From Nocardioides daphniae (GTDB lineage Bacteria > Actinomycetota > Actinomycetes > Propionibacteriales > Nocardioidaceae): a DNA stretch of 64,000 nucleotides. The notes below the pieces were generated by a model. That model was not told the origin of the DNA, searched no databases, and saw nothing but the letters and a program-made list of their open reading frames with translations. Location of the stretch: positions 682,001-746,000 of the forward strand of contig NZ_CP038462.1 of the NCBI RefSeq assembly GCF_004777465.1, read 5' to 3'. The translations under genes were made by a program, and so were the position numbers. Below, piece by piece: positions 16,937-26,955 of this stretch (positions are counted from its first letter, which is position 1; every line of letters begins with the position of its first letter).

Positions 16937-17587
16937 GTGCGCAACGAATGGTTGGCTGTCTCGGCCGCAGCTCTGGTCATCGGGGCCACGGCTCTCTTCT
17001 TCGGCAGCCACCTCACCCCGCGGCCCACGGGCGACGGGGCGATCCTGCGGCTGGTGCACGCCGACCCCGACGCCTGGACCACCGCTGCGGTCGTGCTCAT
17101 GGTCGCGTCGACGGGACTGCTCTTCGGGGTCTCCAGCATGACCCCGCTGGTGCGCGGCCGGGGCGTCGTCCCGGGGATCGTGGGCCTGCTCCTGCTCGCC
17201 TTCGCGGCCGTGGTGCTGGCGGGATTCGCGATGCAGCTGGTGCTGCTGCGGGCGCTCAGCGTGGAGGGCGGCGTGGACGCCGACTCGATGGCGGCGGCCA
17301 TGCGGGACCCGCTGCAGCAGGGCATGCTCAAGGTCGGCTTCGGTGCCTTCTACGTCGGTGAGGTGATGCTGGCCCTGGCCTTCCTCCGCTCGGCCACCAC
17401 GCCGCGCTGGGTCCCGGCCCTCTTCCTGCTGCACGTCGCGGCGATGGCCGTCGCCGTCGCGGCCGACATCGGCTTCCTCGAGGACCTGCCGTCGATCCTG
17501 ATGGTGGCCGCCTTCGTCGGGGCGGCGATCTGCGCCAACCGGGGCGAGATCGCCGAGCAACGAGCCACGCGTACGCGGCGGGGCTGA
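16937..17587 (+). CDS. Hypothetical membrane protein
   Basis: 216 residues with about six hydrophobic segments (for example WLAVSAAALVIGATALFF, AVVLMVASTGLLFGV, GIVGLLLLAFAAVVLAGF and MLALAFLRSATT). No catalytic motif or family recognised; the layout recalls DUF4386/DUF998-type proteins, but I cannot assign it. GTG 16937 is chosen because TAGGTT (16925-16930) sits six bases upstream, the leaderless pattern. Followed 19 bp later by the DUF2200 gene, which has its own -10 element. Confidence 0.65.
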   Translation: MRNEWLAVSAAALVIGATALFFGSHLTPRPTGDGAILRLVHADPDAWTTAAVVLMVASTGLLFGVSSMTPLVRGRGVVPGIVGLLLLAFAAVVLAGFAMQLVLLRALSVEGGVDADSMAAAMRDPLQQGMLKVGFGAFYVGEVMLALAFLRSATTPRWVPALFLLHVAAMAVAVAADIGFLEDLPSILMVAAFVGAAICANRGEIAEQRATRTRRG

Positions 17588-17606
17588 CCCCGGCTAGCGT
17601 CGAGGC

Positions 17607-17950
17607 ATGTCGCACCGCATCTTCACCACGAGCGTCGCCTCGGTGCATCCGCACTACGTGGCGAAGGTGGAGAGGAAGGGGCGCAGCGTCGCGGAGCTGC
17701 ACGAGGTGATCGCGTGGCTGACCGGGTTCGACGAGGCCGCCCTGCAGCGCCACCTCGCCGCGGGCACGACCTTCGAGGAGTTCTTCGCCGCTGCCGACCT
17801 CAACCCGGCTGCCGCCCTCATCACCGGCAGCGTCTGCGGCGTCAAGGTCCAGGAGGTCGACGACCCGTTGATGAAGCAGATCCGCACCTCGACAAGCTGG
17901 TCGACGAGCTGGCGAAGGGCCGTCCCATGGAGAAGGTGCTGCGCAGCTGA
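17607..17950 (+). CDS. DUF2200-family protein; one frame break
   Basis: About 114 residues. MSHRIFTTSVASVHPHYVAK, VERKGRSVAELHEVIAWLTGF and FFAAADLNPAAALITGSVCG are the DUF2200 pattern, and after restoring one base near 17883-17886 the C-terminus reads LDKLVDELAKGRPMEKVLRS. The biochemical role of the family is unknown to me. TAGCGT at 17595-17600 lies six bases before ATG 17607. Confidence 0.8.
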
Positions 17951-17978
17951 GCCCCGCCCCTGTGGTGGACTCCTGCCC

Positions 17979-18725
17979 GTGGATCTGGGACTGCAGGGCG
18001 CCGGCGCGCTCGTGACCGGCGGCAACCGTGGCATCGGACGGGCCACCGCGGCCGCGCTGGCGGCCGAGGGGGCGGAGGTCGTGCTGCTCGGGCGTGACGA
18101 GGTGTCGCTGGAGGCGGCCGTGGCCGAGACCGGGGCCGTCGGCCACGTCGTTGCCGACACGACCGACGACGCGGCGGTGCGCTCCGCCGTCGCTGCGGCG
18201 GTGGCGATGCTCGACCGGCTCGACGTCGTGGTCAACTGCGCCGCTCCCCGCGCCGCGGCCGGAGCACCGACCGGCCTCGACGACCTGGACGAGACCGACG
18301 TGCTGAGCCACGTCGACACCAAGGTGCTCGGCTACCTGCGCGTGGTCCGTGCCGCTGCTCCGCACCTGCGTGAGCGCGGGGGACAGGTCGTCAACATCTC
18401 CGGCACCAACGCCCGCGTGACCGGCAACGTCGGTGGCTCCATCCGCAACATCGGCGTGGTTGCGCTGACCAAGAACCTGGCCGACGAGCTCGGACCCGAC
18501 GGCGTCAGCGTCGTCTGCGTGCACCCCGGTCTGACGGTCACTGAGCGCAACGCCGGGGACGCGGCGTACGCGGAGCAGGCCGCCGCCTCCAACGCGCTCG
18601 GCGTCGCGCAGACGGCCGCCGACGTGGCAGCCCTGGTCACCTTCCTGGCCTCGCCGCTCGGTCGGGTGGCCAACGGTGCAGTGGTGACCGCGGACGGCGG
18701 GCGTCCGGGCCACATCTGGGCCTGA
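17979..18725 (+). CDS. Short-chain dehydrogenase/reductase
   Basis: 248 residues. Nucleotide motif ALVTGGNRGIGRATAAAL at residues ~10-27 and VVNCAAPRA in place of the usual NNAG. The catalytic region is unusual: after QVVNISGTNARVTGNVGGSIRNIGVVALTKNLADEL the expected Y-x3-K tyrosine is absent (the lysine-side sequence is SIRNIGV), as in some atypical SDRs. Substrate unknown; it may be inactive or use a non-classical mechanism. GTG 17979 is preceded by TGGACT at seven bases, fitting the leaderless pattern. Confidence 0.75.
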   Translation: MDLGLQGAGALVTGGNRGIGRATAAALAAEGAEVVLLGRDEVSLEAAVAETGAVGHVVADTTDDAAVRSAVAAAVAMLDRLDVVVNCAAPRAAAGAPTGLDDLDETDVLSHVDTKVLGYLRVVRAAAPHLRERGGQVVNISGTNARVTGNVGGSIRNIGVVALTKNLADELGPDGVSVVCVHPGLTVTERNAGDAAYAEQAAASNALGVAQTAADVAALVTFLASPLGRVANGAVVTADGGRPGHIWA

Positions 18726-18829
18726 ACCCGCCTGTGACCCGTGTGGCGCCGGGGACTTCTGCGATTTCGCGGGCGGCCTGCCGATGGGAGGCGTACCGTC
18801 GGAATCACCACCTGGACCAAGGAGTCACC

Positions 18830-19207
18830 ATGCGGTATCTCGACCTGCCGGAGCAGACGCGACTGTCGCTGTTGCGCGGCTTCGTCGAGCGGTCGTGGCA
18901 CGCACCGAAGCTCTCCGCCGAGGAGGCAGCGATGCTGCACGCGCGCATCGGTGACCCGCAGGCGTACGAGGACGGGTTGCGCCTGCGCGCCGTGCTCGAC
19001 GCCGTGCACGCAGCGGGCGACTTCGCGGCCCTCAACGCGGCGGAGAACGCCTACGACGACGTGGCGACCGAGCTCAACGCCCGCTACGGCGACGGTCTCG
19101 TGGTGCTCAGCACCGAGGCCGAGGAGCTCGGGCTGAAGGGCTTCCGTGGCCAGGGCTTCGAGACCCGCTCGAGCGTGCTCGTGGGTGAGGAGCGCGCCGC
19201 CAGCTGA
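18830..19207 (+). CDS. Hypothetical soluble protein
   Basis: 125 residues, mainly helical and acidic, no cysteine or membrane segment. ATG 18830 follows AAGGAG (18819-18824), one of the few strong ribosome sites in this area. FVERSWHAPKLSAEEAAMLH and the C-terminal LGLKGFRGQGFETRSS are notable but I do not recognise a family. Convergent with the DinB-like gene, whose stop is 22 bp away. Confidence 0.65.
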   Translation: MRYLDLPEQTRLSLLRGFVERSWHAPKLSAEEAAMLHARIGDPQAYEDGLRLRAVLDAVHAAGDFAALNAAENAYDDVATELNARYGDGLVVLSTEAEELGLKGFRGQGFETRSSVLVGEERAAS

Positions 19208-19228
19208 GGCTGGCCGCGTCGACGCCGC

Positions 19229-19812
19229 TCAGGGTCGCCAGTCAGGCGGCGGGTCCTCCCCGACGAGGCCGTCGACCGACTCGCGTAGCAGGTCTGCGTG
19301 CCCCGTGTGGCGTCCGTACTCCTCGACCAGGTCGCAGACCAGGCGCCGCAGGCTGGCGTGCCCGCCGCGCCCGTCGTCGGCCTGCGTCGGCTGGTCGATC
19401 CCCCGTCCGCCAGCGCTGCCTGCAACCGCTCGCGCGACGCCGCGACCGCGTCGTCGTAGAGGGCGTACAGCTCGGCCGCCGACTGCTCGCCGGCTGAGCG
19501 GAGGTCCCAGTCAGGGGTGGAGTCCCAGTCGGCGGTGTTCCACGGCGGGCCGGGGTCACGCCCGAAGGCCTTCCAGGTGAGCTGGATGCTCTCCACCGCC
19601 GCGAGGTGCTTCAACAGGCCGCCGAGGGTGAGGCTGGAGGCGCCCACCGTGGCAGCCAGCCCCGCGTCGTCCAGGCCGGAGGCCTTCCAGCGGAAGGTCC
19701 ACCTCAGCCGGTCGAGCATGCCGAGCAGGTGCTCGACGTCGCTGCCTGCGGTGGGTGGCTCCCACGGGGGCGGGGCGGACTGGTCGGGCGGGTCCTCGGG
19801 CTGCTGGCTCAT
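19229..19812 (-). CDS. DinB-like (DUF664) putative thiol-dependent enzyme; one frame break
   Basis: About 194 residues. The four-helix DinB/mycothiol-dependent transferase fold is suggested by LGMLDRLRWTFRWKASGLDD, LTLGGLLKHLAAVESIQL (first metal-type histidine) and, after restoring one G in the C-run at 19399-19404, RRLVCDLVEEYGRHTGHADLLRE, which carries the paired histidines typical of the family. Some relatives use mycothiol or bacillithiol as cofactor, and the window encodes MshA, so mycothiol use is plausible (inference). ATG 19812 is preceded by TACGGT at seven bases. Confidence 0.78.
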
Positions 19813-19852
19813 GCCACTCACCGTAGGACCGCGCGCCGACAACTCGCCAGCG

Positions 19853-20140
19853 TCAGTCCTCGCCGTCGGCCGACCGCGGTGTCCGGTCCCGCAACCACGT
19901 GGTGGTGCCCGGCGCCAGCCCCTTCAGCTTGGGGCGCTCGAGCACCGGTGTGACGACCAGGGCCGCGTCCTCGTCCTCCAGCGACCACTTCAGCGCGTGG
20001 TAGACCCGCGACAACGACTCGGTGCTCTCCACCAGGACGAGCCCCGGCCCCGCCACCCGCAGCTCCGTCCACGGGCCCTCGAGCCGCGCCACCTCGTCGT
20101 CCGGCAGGGGAGCGGCGGTCCACGCGAGGAAGACGGTCAT
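19853..20140 (-). CDS. Small hypothetical protein
   Basis: 95 residues starting MTVFLAWTAAPLPDDEVARLE. A compact alpha/beta domain with GLVLVESTESLSRVYHALKW in the middle; no family recognised. ATG 20140 is preceded by CAGGAT at six bases, the leaderless pattern, and it is divergent from cstA with a 97-bp gap. Confidence 0.6.
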   Translation of the reverse strand: MTVFLAWTAAPLPDDEVARLEGPWTELRVAGPGLVLVESTESLSRVYHALKWSLEDEDAALVVTPVLERPKLKGLAPGTTTWLRDRTPRSADGED

Positions 20141-20237
20141 GCGCACATCCTGCCGCCAGCACCCTTGCGGGGGCGCACCTGGCGACCGAAGATCGAGGGA
20201 CGACCCACCCCCAGGGTCCCTTCTCGGAGGAGGACGC

Positions 20238-22438
<2,201 letters not shown>

Positions 22439-22442
<4 letters not shown>

Positions 22443-22636
22443 GGGGCGTGCCCGACCTCGTACGCGACGCCGTGGGAGGGGTGCGGTGGTACCTGCGCCA
22501 GGCCTCCGGCGAGGCGAAGTGGGACGAGTACGTCGACCGGTGCCGCGCCGAGGGACGCACCCCGATGACGCGGCGCGAGTTCGAGCGGCACCGCGACGCC
22601 CACCGGGAGGCCTCGGCCCGTACGAGCTGCTGCTGA
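22439..22636 (+). CDS. ybdD: YbdD/YjiX-family small protein
   Basis: 65 residues. VRWYLRQASGEAKWDEYVDRC and MTRREFERHRDAHREA are the DUF466/YbdD signature, and the C-terminal cysteines (SCC) are also typical. Found after cstA-type genes across bacteria and thought to assist pyruvate uptake. It overlaps cstA by four bases and is translationally coupled to it. Confidence 0.88.
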
Positions 22637-22688
22637 GGCGTCTCGGGGGGCTCGACGCAGCGGCGCGGCGCCAGTAGCGTCGAGAGGC

Positions 22689-23204
22689 ATGAGCGCCCGA
22701 CCCGTACCCCTCGTCCTGTCGACGGAGCCCTTCACCACCCCCACGCAGGTCGACCTGCCGGACGACGTCGTCGTGGTCCTGCTCCGCCACGAGTGCGTGA
22801 CGATGGAAGAGATCGTCGAGATCTTCGACGGCGGCTTCACCGTGCTGTCCGGGCTGGAACCGATCGGTCCCGGATTCGCCTGCTACGACGGCGACGTGAG
22901 TGCCACCTTCGACCTCACGTTGGGGTTCCCGGTCGGCGTGCACGCCCAAGGGCTGCCGGCGGACCTGCCGGACGGTGTGGAGCACGGCAAGTTCCCGGAC
23001 GGGCCGGCGTGGGTGGTGAGCCACCGCGGGGCCTACGACGGCCTCCCCGAGGCGTGGGCCGGGCTCCTGGCCGCGGTCGGCGCTGAAGGTGCCGAGGACG
23101 GGAGCCGGTTCGTCGAGATCTACGTCGACGACCCGTCCCGGACCGCGCCGGAGGAGCTGCGCACGGACCTCGTGCTCCTGCCGGCGAGCGCAGCGAAGCT
23201 CTGA
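22689..23204 (+). CDS. GyrI-like small-molecule-binding domain protein
   Basis: 171 residues. VHAQGLPADLPDGV, AWVVSHRGAYDGLPEAWAGLL and SRFVEIYVDDPSRTAPEELR follow the GyrI-like/AraC effector-binding (SHS2) pattern, in which the conserved glutamate region holds ligands. No DNA-binding head is present, so it is a stand-alone sensor or binding protein. TAGCGT (22675-22680) lies eight bases before ATG 22689. Confidence 0.75.
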   Translation: MSARPVPLVLSTEPFTTPTQVDLPDDVVVVLLRHECVTMEEIVEIFDGGFTVLSGLEPIGPGFACYDGDVSATFDLTLGFPVGVHAQGLPADLPDGVEHGKFPDGPAWVVSHRGAYDGLPEAWAGLLAAVGAEGAEDGSRFVEIYVDDPSRTAPEELRTDLVLLPASAAKL

Positions 23205-23233
23205 CCTCGGGGGCCGTTGCTCTCCTGCTGGAG

Positions 23234-24149
23234 ATGCCTCACCAAGGATCTGACGAGCCCGAAGCACACCCCCACTCGCCCTTCTCGGCCTCGGGCGAGC
23301 CCAGCTACTGGGACCGCTTGGCCGCCGAGCTGCAGCAGGTGCGCGCCTCGTTGGGGAACCCGTCGTACGTCGAGATCGCGCAGCGCATCACCGACCGCCG
23401 GGTCGCCGCGGGAGTCCGTCCGGAGGCCGCCCGGGTGGCCCGGACGATCGTCTACGACGCCTTCCGCACGGGCCGCAAGCGGATGGACCGGCGCTGCACC
23501 GCGAGATCGCCGACGCCCTGGGCGCGAGCGCGGACGAGGTGGAGGAGTGGATGCAGCGGGCCCGCCGCCCGGCGTTGGTGATGATCGGCAGCGTCCTGCT
23601 CAACATCCTCGGCCGCGAGACCGTCCACCTCCTGGGGATCCCGCTCTACCTCGACATGCTCGGCACGGCGGTCGCCGCCTTCACCCTCGGGGTCTGGCGC
23701 GGCGTCGCCGTCGCGCTGGTCACCAACCTGATCGGCGTCGTCGTCTCCGGACCGGCGTCCCTGCCCTTCGCCCTGGTCAACGCGACGGGTGCGCTGGTGT
23801 GGGCCCTCGGCGCCCGTCGGTGGGGCTGGGGTCGGACCCTGCCCCGCTTCCTCGGGCTCAACCTCGTCACCGCCGTGGCCTGCTCGGCGGTGGCGGTCCC
23901 GATCCTGCTGGCGCGTTACGCCGGCTCGATCGGCCACGGGCAGGACGTGCTGACCACCCGGTTGATGACGCTGACCGATCAGTTCGTCTTCTCGGTCAGC
24001 GCCGCCAACCTCATCACGTCGTCCGGCGACAAGTTGATCAGCGGCTTCGTCGCGCTCGTCATCGTGTCGGCGCTGCCCGCCTCCTACGGCGGGGCAGCGG
24101 TCTGGTGCTGGCCGAGCCCGGCTCCACGTCCCCGGTGCGGGGAGCCTGA
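23234..24149 (+). CDS. HTH-like head fused to ECF S-component-like membrane domain, paralogue 1; two frame breaks
   Basis: About 305 residues after two one-base repairs (near 23489-23492 and 24099-24103). Residues ~15-105 form a soluble helical domain resembling an Xre-type helix-turn-helix: LGNPSYVEIAQRITDRR, ARTIVYDAFRTGRKRMDR and REIADALGASADEVEEWM. The rest is six hydrophobic segments with features of ECF-transporter substrate-binding S components: IPLYLDMLGTAVAAFTLGVW, VALVTNLIGVVVSGPASL and the C-terminal DKLISGFVALVIVSALP. No EcfA/EcfT genes are present. It could be a membrane-bound vitamin or cofactor sensor controlling DNA or RNA polymerase access (inference). The paralogue at 25124-26026 has the same order of domains. 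Confidence 0.65.
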
Positions 24150-24266
24150 CTCAGCCAGAGCCCTCGACCCAGGCTCCTCCAAGTCAAGGTCACTCGACGG
24201 CCACGTGTGGGACGTCGCGGGGAGTCCGGACGGTTCCCGAACACGGGTCGGGGTGAGGATGGGGGC

Positions 24267-24881
24267 ATGACCGACACCTCGCGCCCCCGCTGGTTCACCG
24301 AGACCAAGGACGGCCACTCGCAGTGGTACGTCGACCGCTTCCGCACGCTCGCGGCCGAGGGGGCCGACCTCCTCGGCGAGGCCCGCTTCGTCGACATGCT
24401 CGTGGAGCGCGGGTCCCGCATCCTCGACGCCGGGTGCGGTGCCGGACGGATGGCCGGCGCGCTCACGGCCATGGGCCACACGGTGTGGGGCCTCGATGCC
24501 GACCCCGTGCTCATCGAGGCGGCCGAGGTCGACCACCCCGGGCCGACGTACGCCGTCGTCGACCTGAGCGAGCTCACGCTGGCCGACGTCGGCGGCGAGC
24601 CCGTCGACCTGGTGGTCTGCGCCGGCAACGTCATGGTCTTCGTGGCCCCCGGCACCGAGCGCACGGTGCTCGAGAACCTCTGCGCCGTCGTACGCCCCGG
24701 CGGTCGCGTCGTGGTCGGCTTCCGGCGCGACGAGGCCTACCCCTTCGAGGAGTACGACGCCGACCTCGCCGACCTGGCCGAGCGCGGCGTGGCGCGGGTG
24801 GAGCACCGCTTCGCGACGTGGCACCTGGACCCGTTCGAGGCCGACTCGGACTTCGCGGTGACGGTCCTGCGGGTGGGCTGA
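24267..24881 (+). CDS. Class I SAM-dependent methyltransferase
   Basis: 204 residues. SAM motif I is ILDAGCGAGRMAGALTAMGH (~50-69), the acidic residue is in VWGLDADP, and motif IV-V follows as VDLVVCAGNVMVF with NLCAVVRPGGRVVVGF. The substrate is unknown. ATG 24267 is preceded by GAGGAT at six bases. It lies between two paralogous HTH-membrane proteins on the same strand, which may or may not be functional association. Confidence 0.85.
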   Translation: MTDTSRPRWFTETKDGHSQWYVDRFRTLAAEGADLLGEARFVDMLVERGSRILDAGCGAGRMAGALTAMGHTVWGLDADPVLIEAAEVDHPGPTYAVVDLSELTLADVGGEPVDLVVCAGNVMVFVAPGTERTVLENLCAVVRPGGRVVVGFRRDEAYPFEEYDADLADLAERGVARVEHRFATWHLDPFEADSDFAVTVLRVG

Positions 24882-24923
24882 GGGAGCCACGGACCCCGCA
24901 CGGAGGGACGGAGCTGACGGACA

Positions 24924-24964
24924 GGGCTCACCTTCACGCCCCCCACGGCCGCGAGGGTGAGCCC
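24924..24964. terminator. Hairpin downstream of the methyltransferase gene
   Basis: GGGCTCACC (24924-24932) pairs with GGTGAGCCC (24956-24964) over nine perfect base pairs with a GC-rich 23-base loop. It lies 43 bp after the stop codon and before the second HTH-membrane gene. No T-run follows, as is normal for actinobacterial terminators. Confidence 0.45.
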
Positions 24965-25123
24965 ACCGTCGCAGACGATTGAAGACGACAGTGCGGGAAC
25001 CCGTCCAGCCCGGCAGGGAGGTCCGGACGAACCCGAACAGACTCCCCACGGAAGCCTCGGACAGCGCCGTTCAGGGTTAGCCTCGTGCCGGTCCGTCCTG
25101 CCGGGACGGTGACTCTCGGGAGT

Positions 25124-26026
25124 GTGGACGTGTCTGACGTGAGGACCTCGGACGAGGTGGTCCTGCGGTTGCAGGCGCTGCGGCGCAGCGCCGGGGAGCC
25201 GTCGTACGCCGAGATCGCCCGCCTCGTCGCGCGGGTGCGTACGGCCAGGGGAGTGGCGCCGAGGTCGCGATGCCGGCCCGCACCACCGTCTACGACGCGT
25301 TCCGCCTGGGGCCGCCGACTCGACCGCGACCTCGTCGCGGACATGACCGAGGCCCTCGAGCTCGAGGCCGCCCGGCTGGGCGCCCGCGCCGTCGCCGTCA
25401 GCGAGCAGGTCCCGGACGAGTCCGAACAGCTGCCGGAGCCAGCGTCCGCGGAGCACCAAGGGCCGACCCGGCGCCAGCGGAGCGCCCTGCTCGTCGTCTG
25501 CCTGCTGGTCAACCTGGCCGGCATGGCCTTCATCGACGCCCTCCGCATCCCGGTCTGGCTGGACATGATCGGCACGGCCGTCGCCGCCATCGCGCTCGGC
25601 CCGTGGTGGGGGGTGCTGGTGGGCGTGAGCAGCAGCGGCCTGGACGGTCTGCTCACCGGCGCAGCCGGCTTCTGGTTCACCCCGGTCACCGCGCTGGGTG
25701 CGCTGATCTGGGGATACGGGGCGCGGACCTTCGGCATGGCCCGGACCACGGGCCGCTTCCTGCTGCTCAACCTGGCGGTGGCCTCCGCGAGCACGGCCCT
25801 GGCCGCGCCGATCACCTGGCTGGTCTTCTCCGGCTACACGCCGCACGACTCCTCAGCCCTGACCGCGAGCCTGGTCGAGCACCTGCCGTGGCTGCTGCTG
25901 GCCGCCTTCGTGTCGAACCTGGTCTTCTCCGTGCTCGACAAGATGATGACCGGCTTCATCTCGCTGGCGGTGGTGGACGCCCTCACCCAGCGCTGGCCCT
26001 GGCTGGCGGCGGCCCTGCGCCGGTGA
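25124..26026 (+). CDS. HTH-like head fused to ECF S-component-like membrane domain, paralogue 2; two frame breaks
   Basis: About 301 residues. The soluble head (LRRSAGEPSYAEIARLVARV, then after repair near 25259-25262 ARTTVYDAFRLG and after repair near 25307-25315 RRRLDRDLVADMTEALELE) aligns along its length with paralogue 1. A linker rich in Glu/Gln leads into six membrane segments: LLVVCLLVNLAGMAFIDALR, IPVWLDMIGTAVAAIALGPW, VTALGALIWGYGARTFGM and the closing LDKMMTGFISLAVVDAL. GTG 25124 is the likely start; an in-frame GTG at 25085 is possible. TAGCCT at 25078-25083 may be its -10. Same unusual architecture as its neighbour, so probably a tandem duplication with divergence. Confidence 0.65.
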   Translation: MDVSDVRTSDEVVLRLQALRRSAGEPSYAEIARLVARVRTARGVAPRSRCRPAPPSTTRSAWGRRLDRDLVADMTEALELEAARLGARAVAVSEQVPDESEQLPEPASAEHQGPTRRQRSALLVVCLLVNLAGMAFIDALRIPVWLDMIGTAVAAIALGPWWGVLVGVSSSGLDGLLTGAAGFWFTPVTALGALIWGYGARTFGMARTTGRFLLLNLAVASASTALAAPITWLVFSGYTPHDSSALTASLVEHLPWLLLAAFVSNLVFSVLDKMMTGFISLAVVDALTQRWPWLAAALRR

Positions 26027-26096
26027 GCGCTCGGGTCAGGCCGGTTGAGTACCCGTGCGGAGGTCACCCGGCGCCGTGGGGGCGCAGACTGGCCCC

Positions 26097-26573
26097 ATGA
26101 GCGCTGACCTCGCTGCCCCCGGCCCCGTGCCGACCGTCCCTGCCCGTGCCGGTTCCCGTGCGACGGCGGTGCTGCTGGCCGCCGTGGTCCTGGCCCTCGT
26201 CGCCGCCGCGACGTGGTTCGCCTGGCTGGGCTGGGACGACGAGTACCACGTCGTCGACGGCGAGCAGCAGGGGCCGTACCGCGCCTGGCAGGTGGTGGGC
26301 GCGGGACTGACCCTCGTCGTGGCCACCGCGCTGGCCCAGCTCCGGGCGCGCACGGGGTGGGCGGTCATGGTGCTCCCGGCGGCCGCGACCCTCGGGTTCG
26401 CGGTGCCGTGGTCGGTGCACGCGGCGGCCACCGACGACAGTGGTCTCTTCCTGGTCGGCGCCGTCCTGCTCGTCATCGGTGCGGGCGTCGGGCTCTCGCT
26501 GGTGGCGATGGTGACGTACTTCCTCCAGCGCGCCGTGCATCCCACGACGCAGGGCCCCGTACGCCGGAGCTGA
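26097..26573 (+). CDS. Hypothetical membrane protein
   Basis: 158 residues with four predicted helices (TAVLLAAVVLALVAAATWFA, WQVVGAGLTLVVATALAQL, WAVMVLPAAATLGFAVPW and LFLVGAVLLVIGAGVGLSL). A short soluble segment between the first two contains WDDEYHVVDGEQQGPY. No family recognised. CAGACT (26085-26090) sits six bases before ATG 26097, the leaderless pattern. Confidence 0.6.
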   Translation: MSADLAAPGPVPTVPARAGSRATAVLLAAVVLALVAAATWFAWLGWDDEYHVVDGEQQGPYRAWQVVGAGLTLVVATALAQLRARTGWAVMVLPAAATLGFAVPWSVHAAATDDSGLFLVGAVLLVIGAGVGLSLVAMVTYFLQRAVHPTTQGPVRRS

Positions 26574-26581
26574 GGCGCGCG

Positions 26582-26869
26582 ATGGAGTTCGAGTTCACCG
26601 GTGAGCTGGTCGAGTGGCGCGGACCTGCGCCCTACCACTTCGTCGACGTACCCGAGGAGGTCAGCGTCGACATCAAGGCGGCCGCGCAGGGGCTCGAGTA
26701 CTGGGGACAGGTGCCGGTGGCTGCCCGCATCGAGGGCCTGGAGTTCACGACGGGGCTCTTCCCGCGCGACGGTCGCTACCTGCTGCCCGTGAAGGACGCC
26801 GTACGCAAGCCGCTGGGCCTCAAATTGGGTGAGGTGCTGCGGGTGGAGATGTCGGTGGGGCGGCGCTGA
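26582..26869 (+). CDS. DUF1905-domain protein
   Basis: 95 residues: EFTGELVEWRGPAPYHFVDV, YWGQVPVAARIEGLEFTTGL and RYLLPVKDAVRKPLGLKLGE are the DUF1905 pattern, a small beta-barrel of unknown biochemical function. It follows the membrane protein by eight bases and probably shares its transcript. Confidence 0.8.
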   Translation: MEFEFTGELVEWRGPAPYHFVDVPEEVSVDIKAAAQGLEYWGQVPVAARIEGLEFTTGLFPRDGRYLLPVKDAVRKPLGLKLGEVLRVEMSVGRR

Positions 26870-26904
26870 TCTCGCGCCTCGATCTCCCCAGTTCGGGCGA
26901 TGCC

Positions 26905-26924
26905 ATTCGAACACAGGTTCGAAT
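26905..26924. promoter_or_regulatory. LexA-type SOS box
   Basis: ATTCGAAC-ACAG-GTTCGAAT is a perfect 8+4+8 palindrome containing the actinobacterial/Gram-positive LexA core CGAAC-N4-GTTCG. It overlaps a TAGGTT -10 element (26924-26929) of the DUF222-HNH gene, the position expected for repression. Confidence 0.85.
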
Positions 26925-26955
26925 AGGTTGGAGTCATCCACTCGGGAGGTGACCC

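Noticed and set aside
24267..24881. Functional unit of the methyltransferase with its two HTH-membrane neighbours
   Set aside because: It has its own -10 and a hairpin after it; adjacency alone does not support a shared system.
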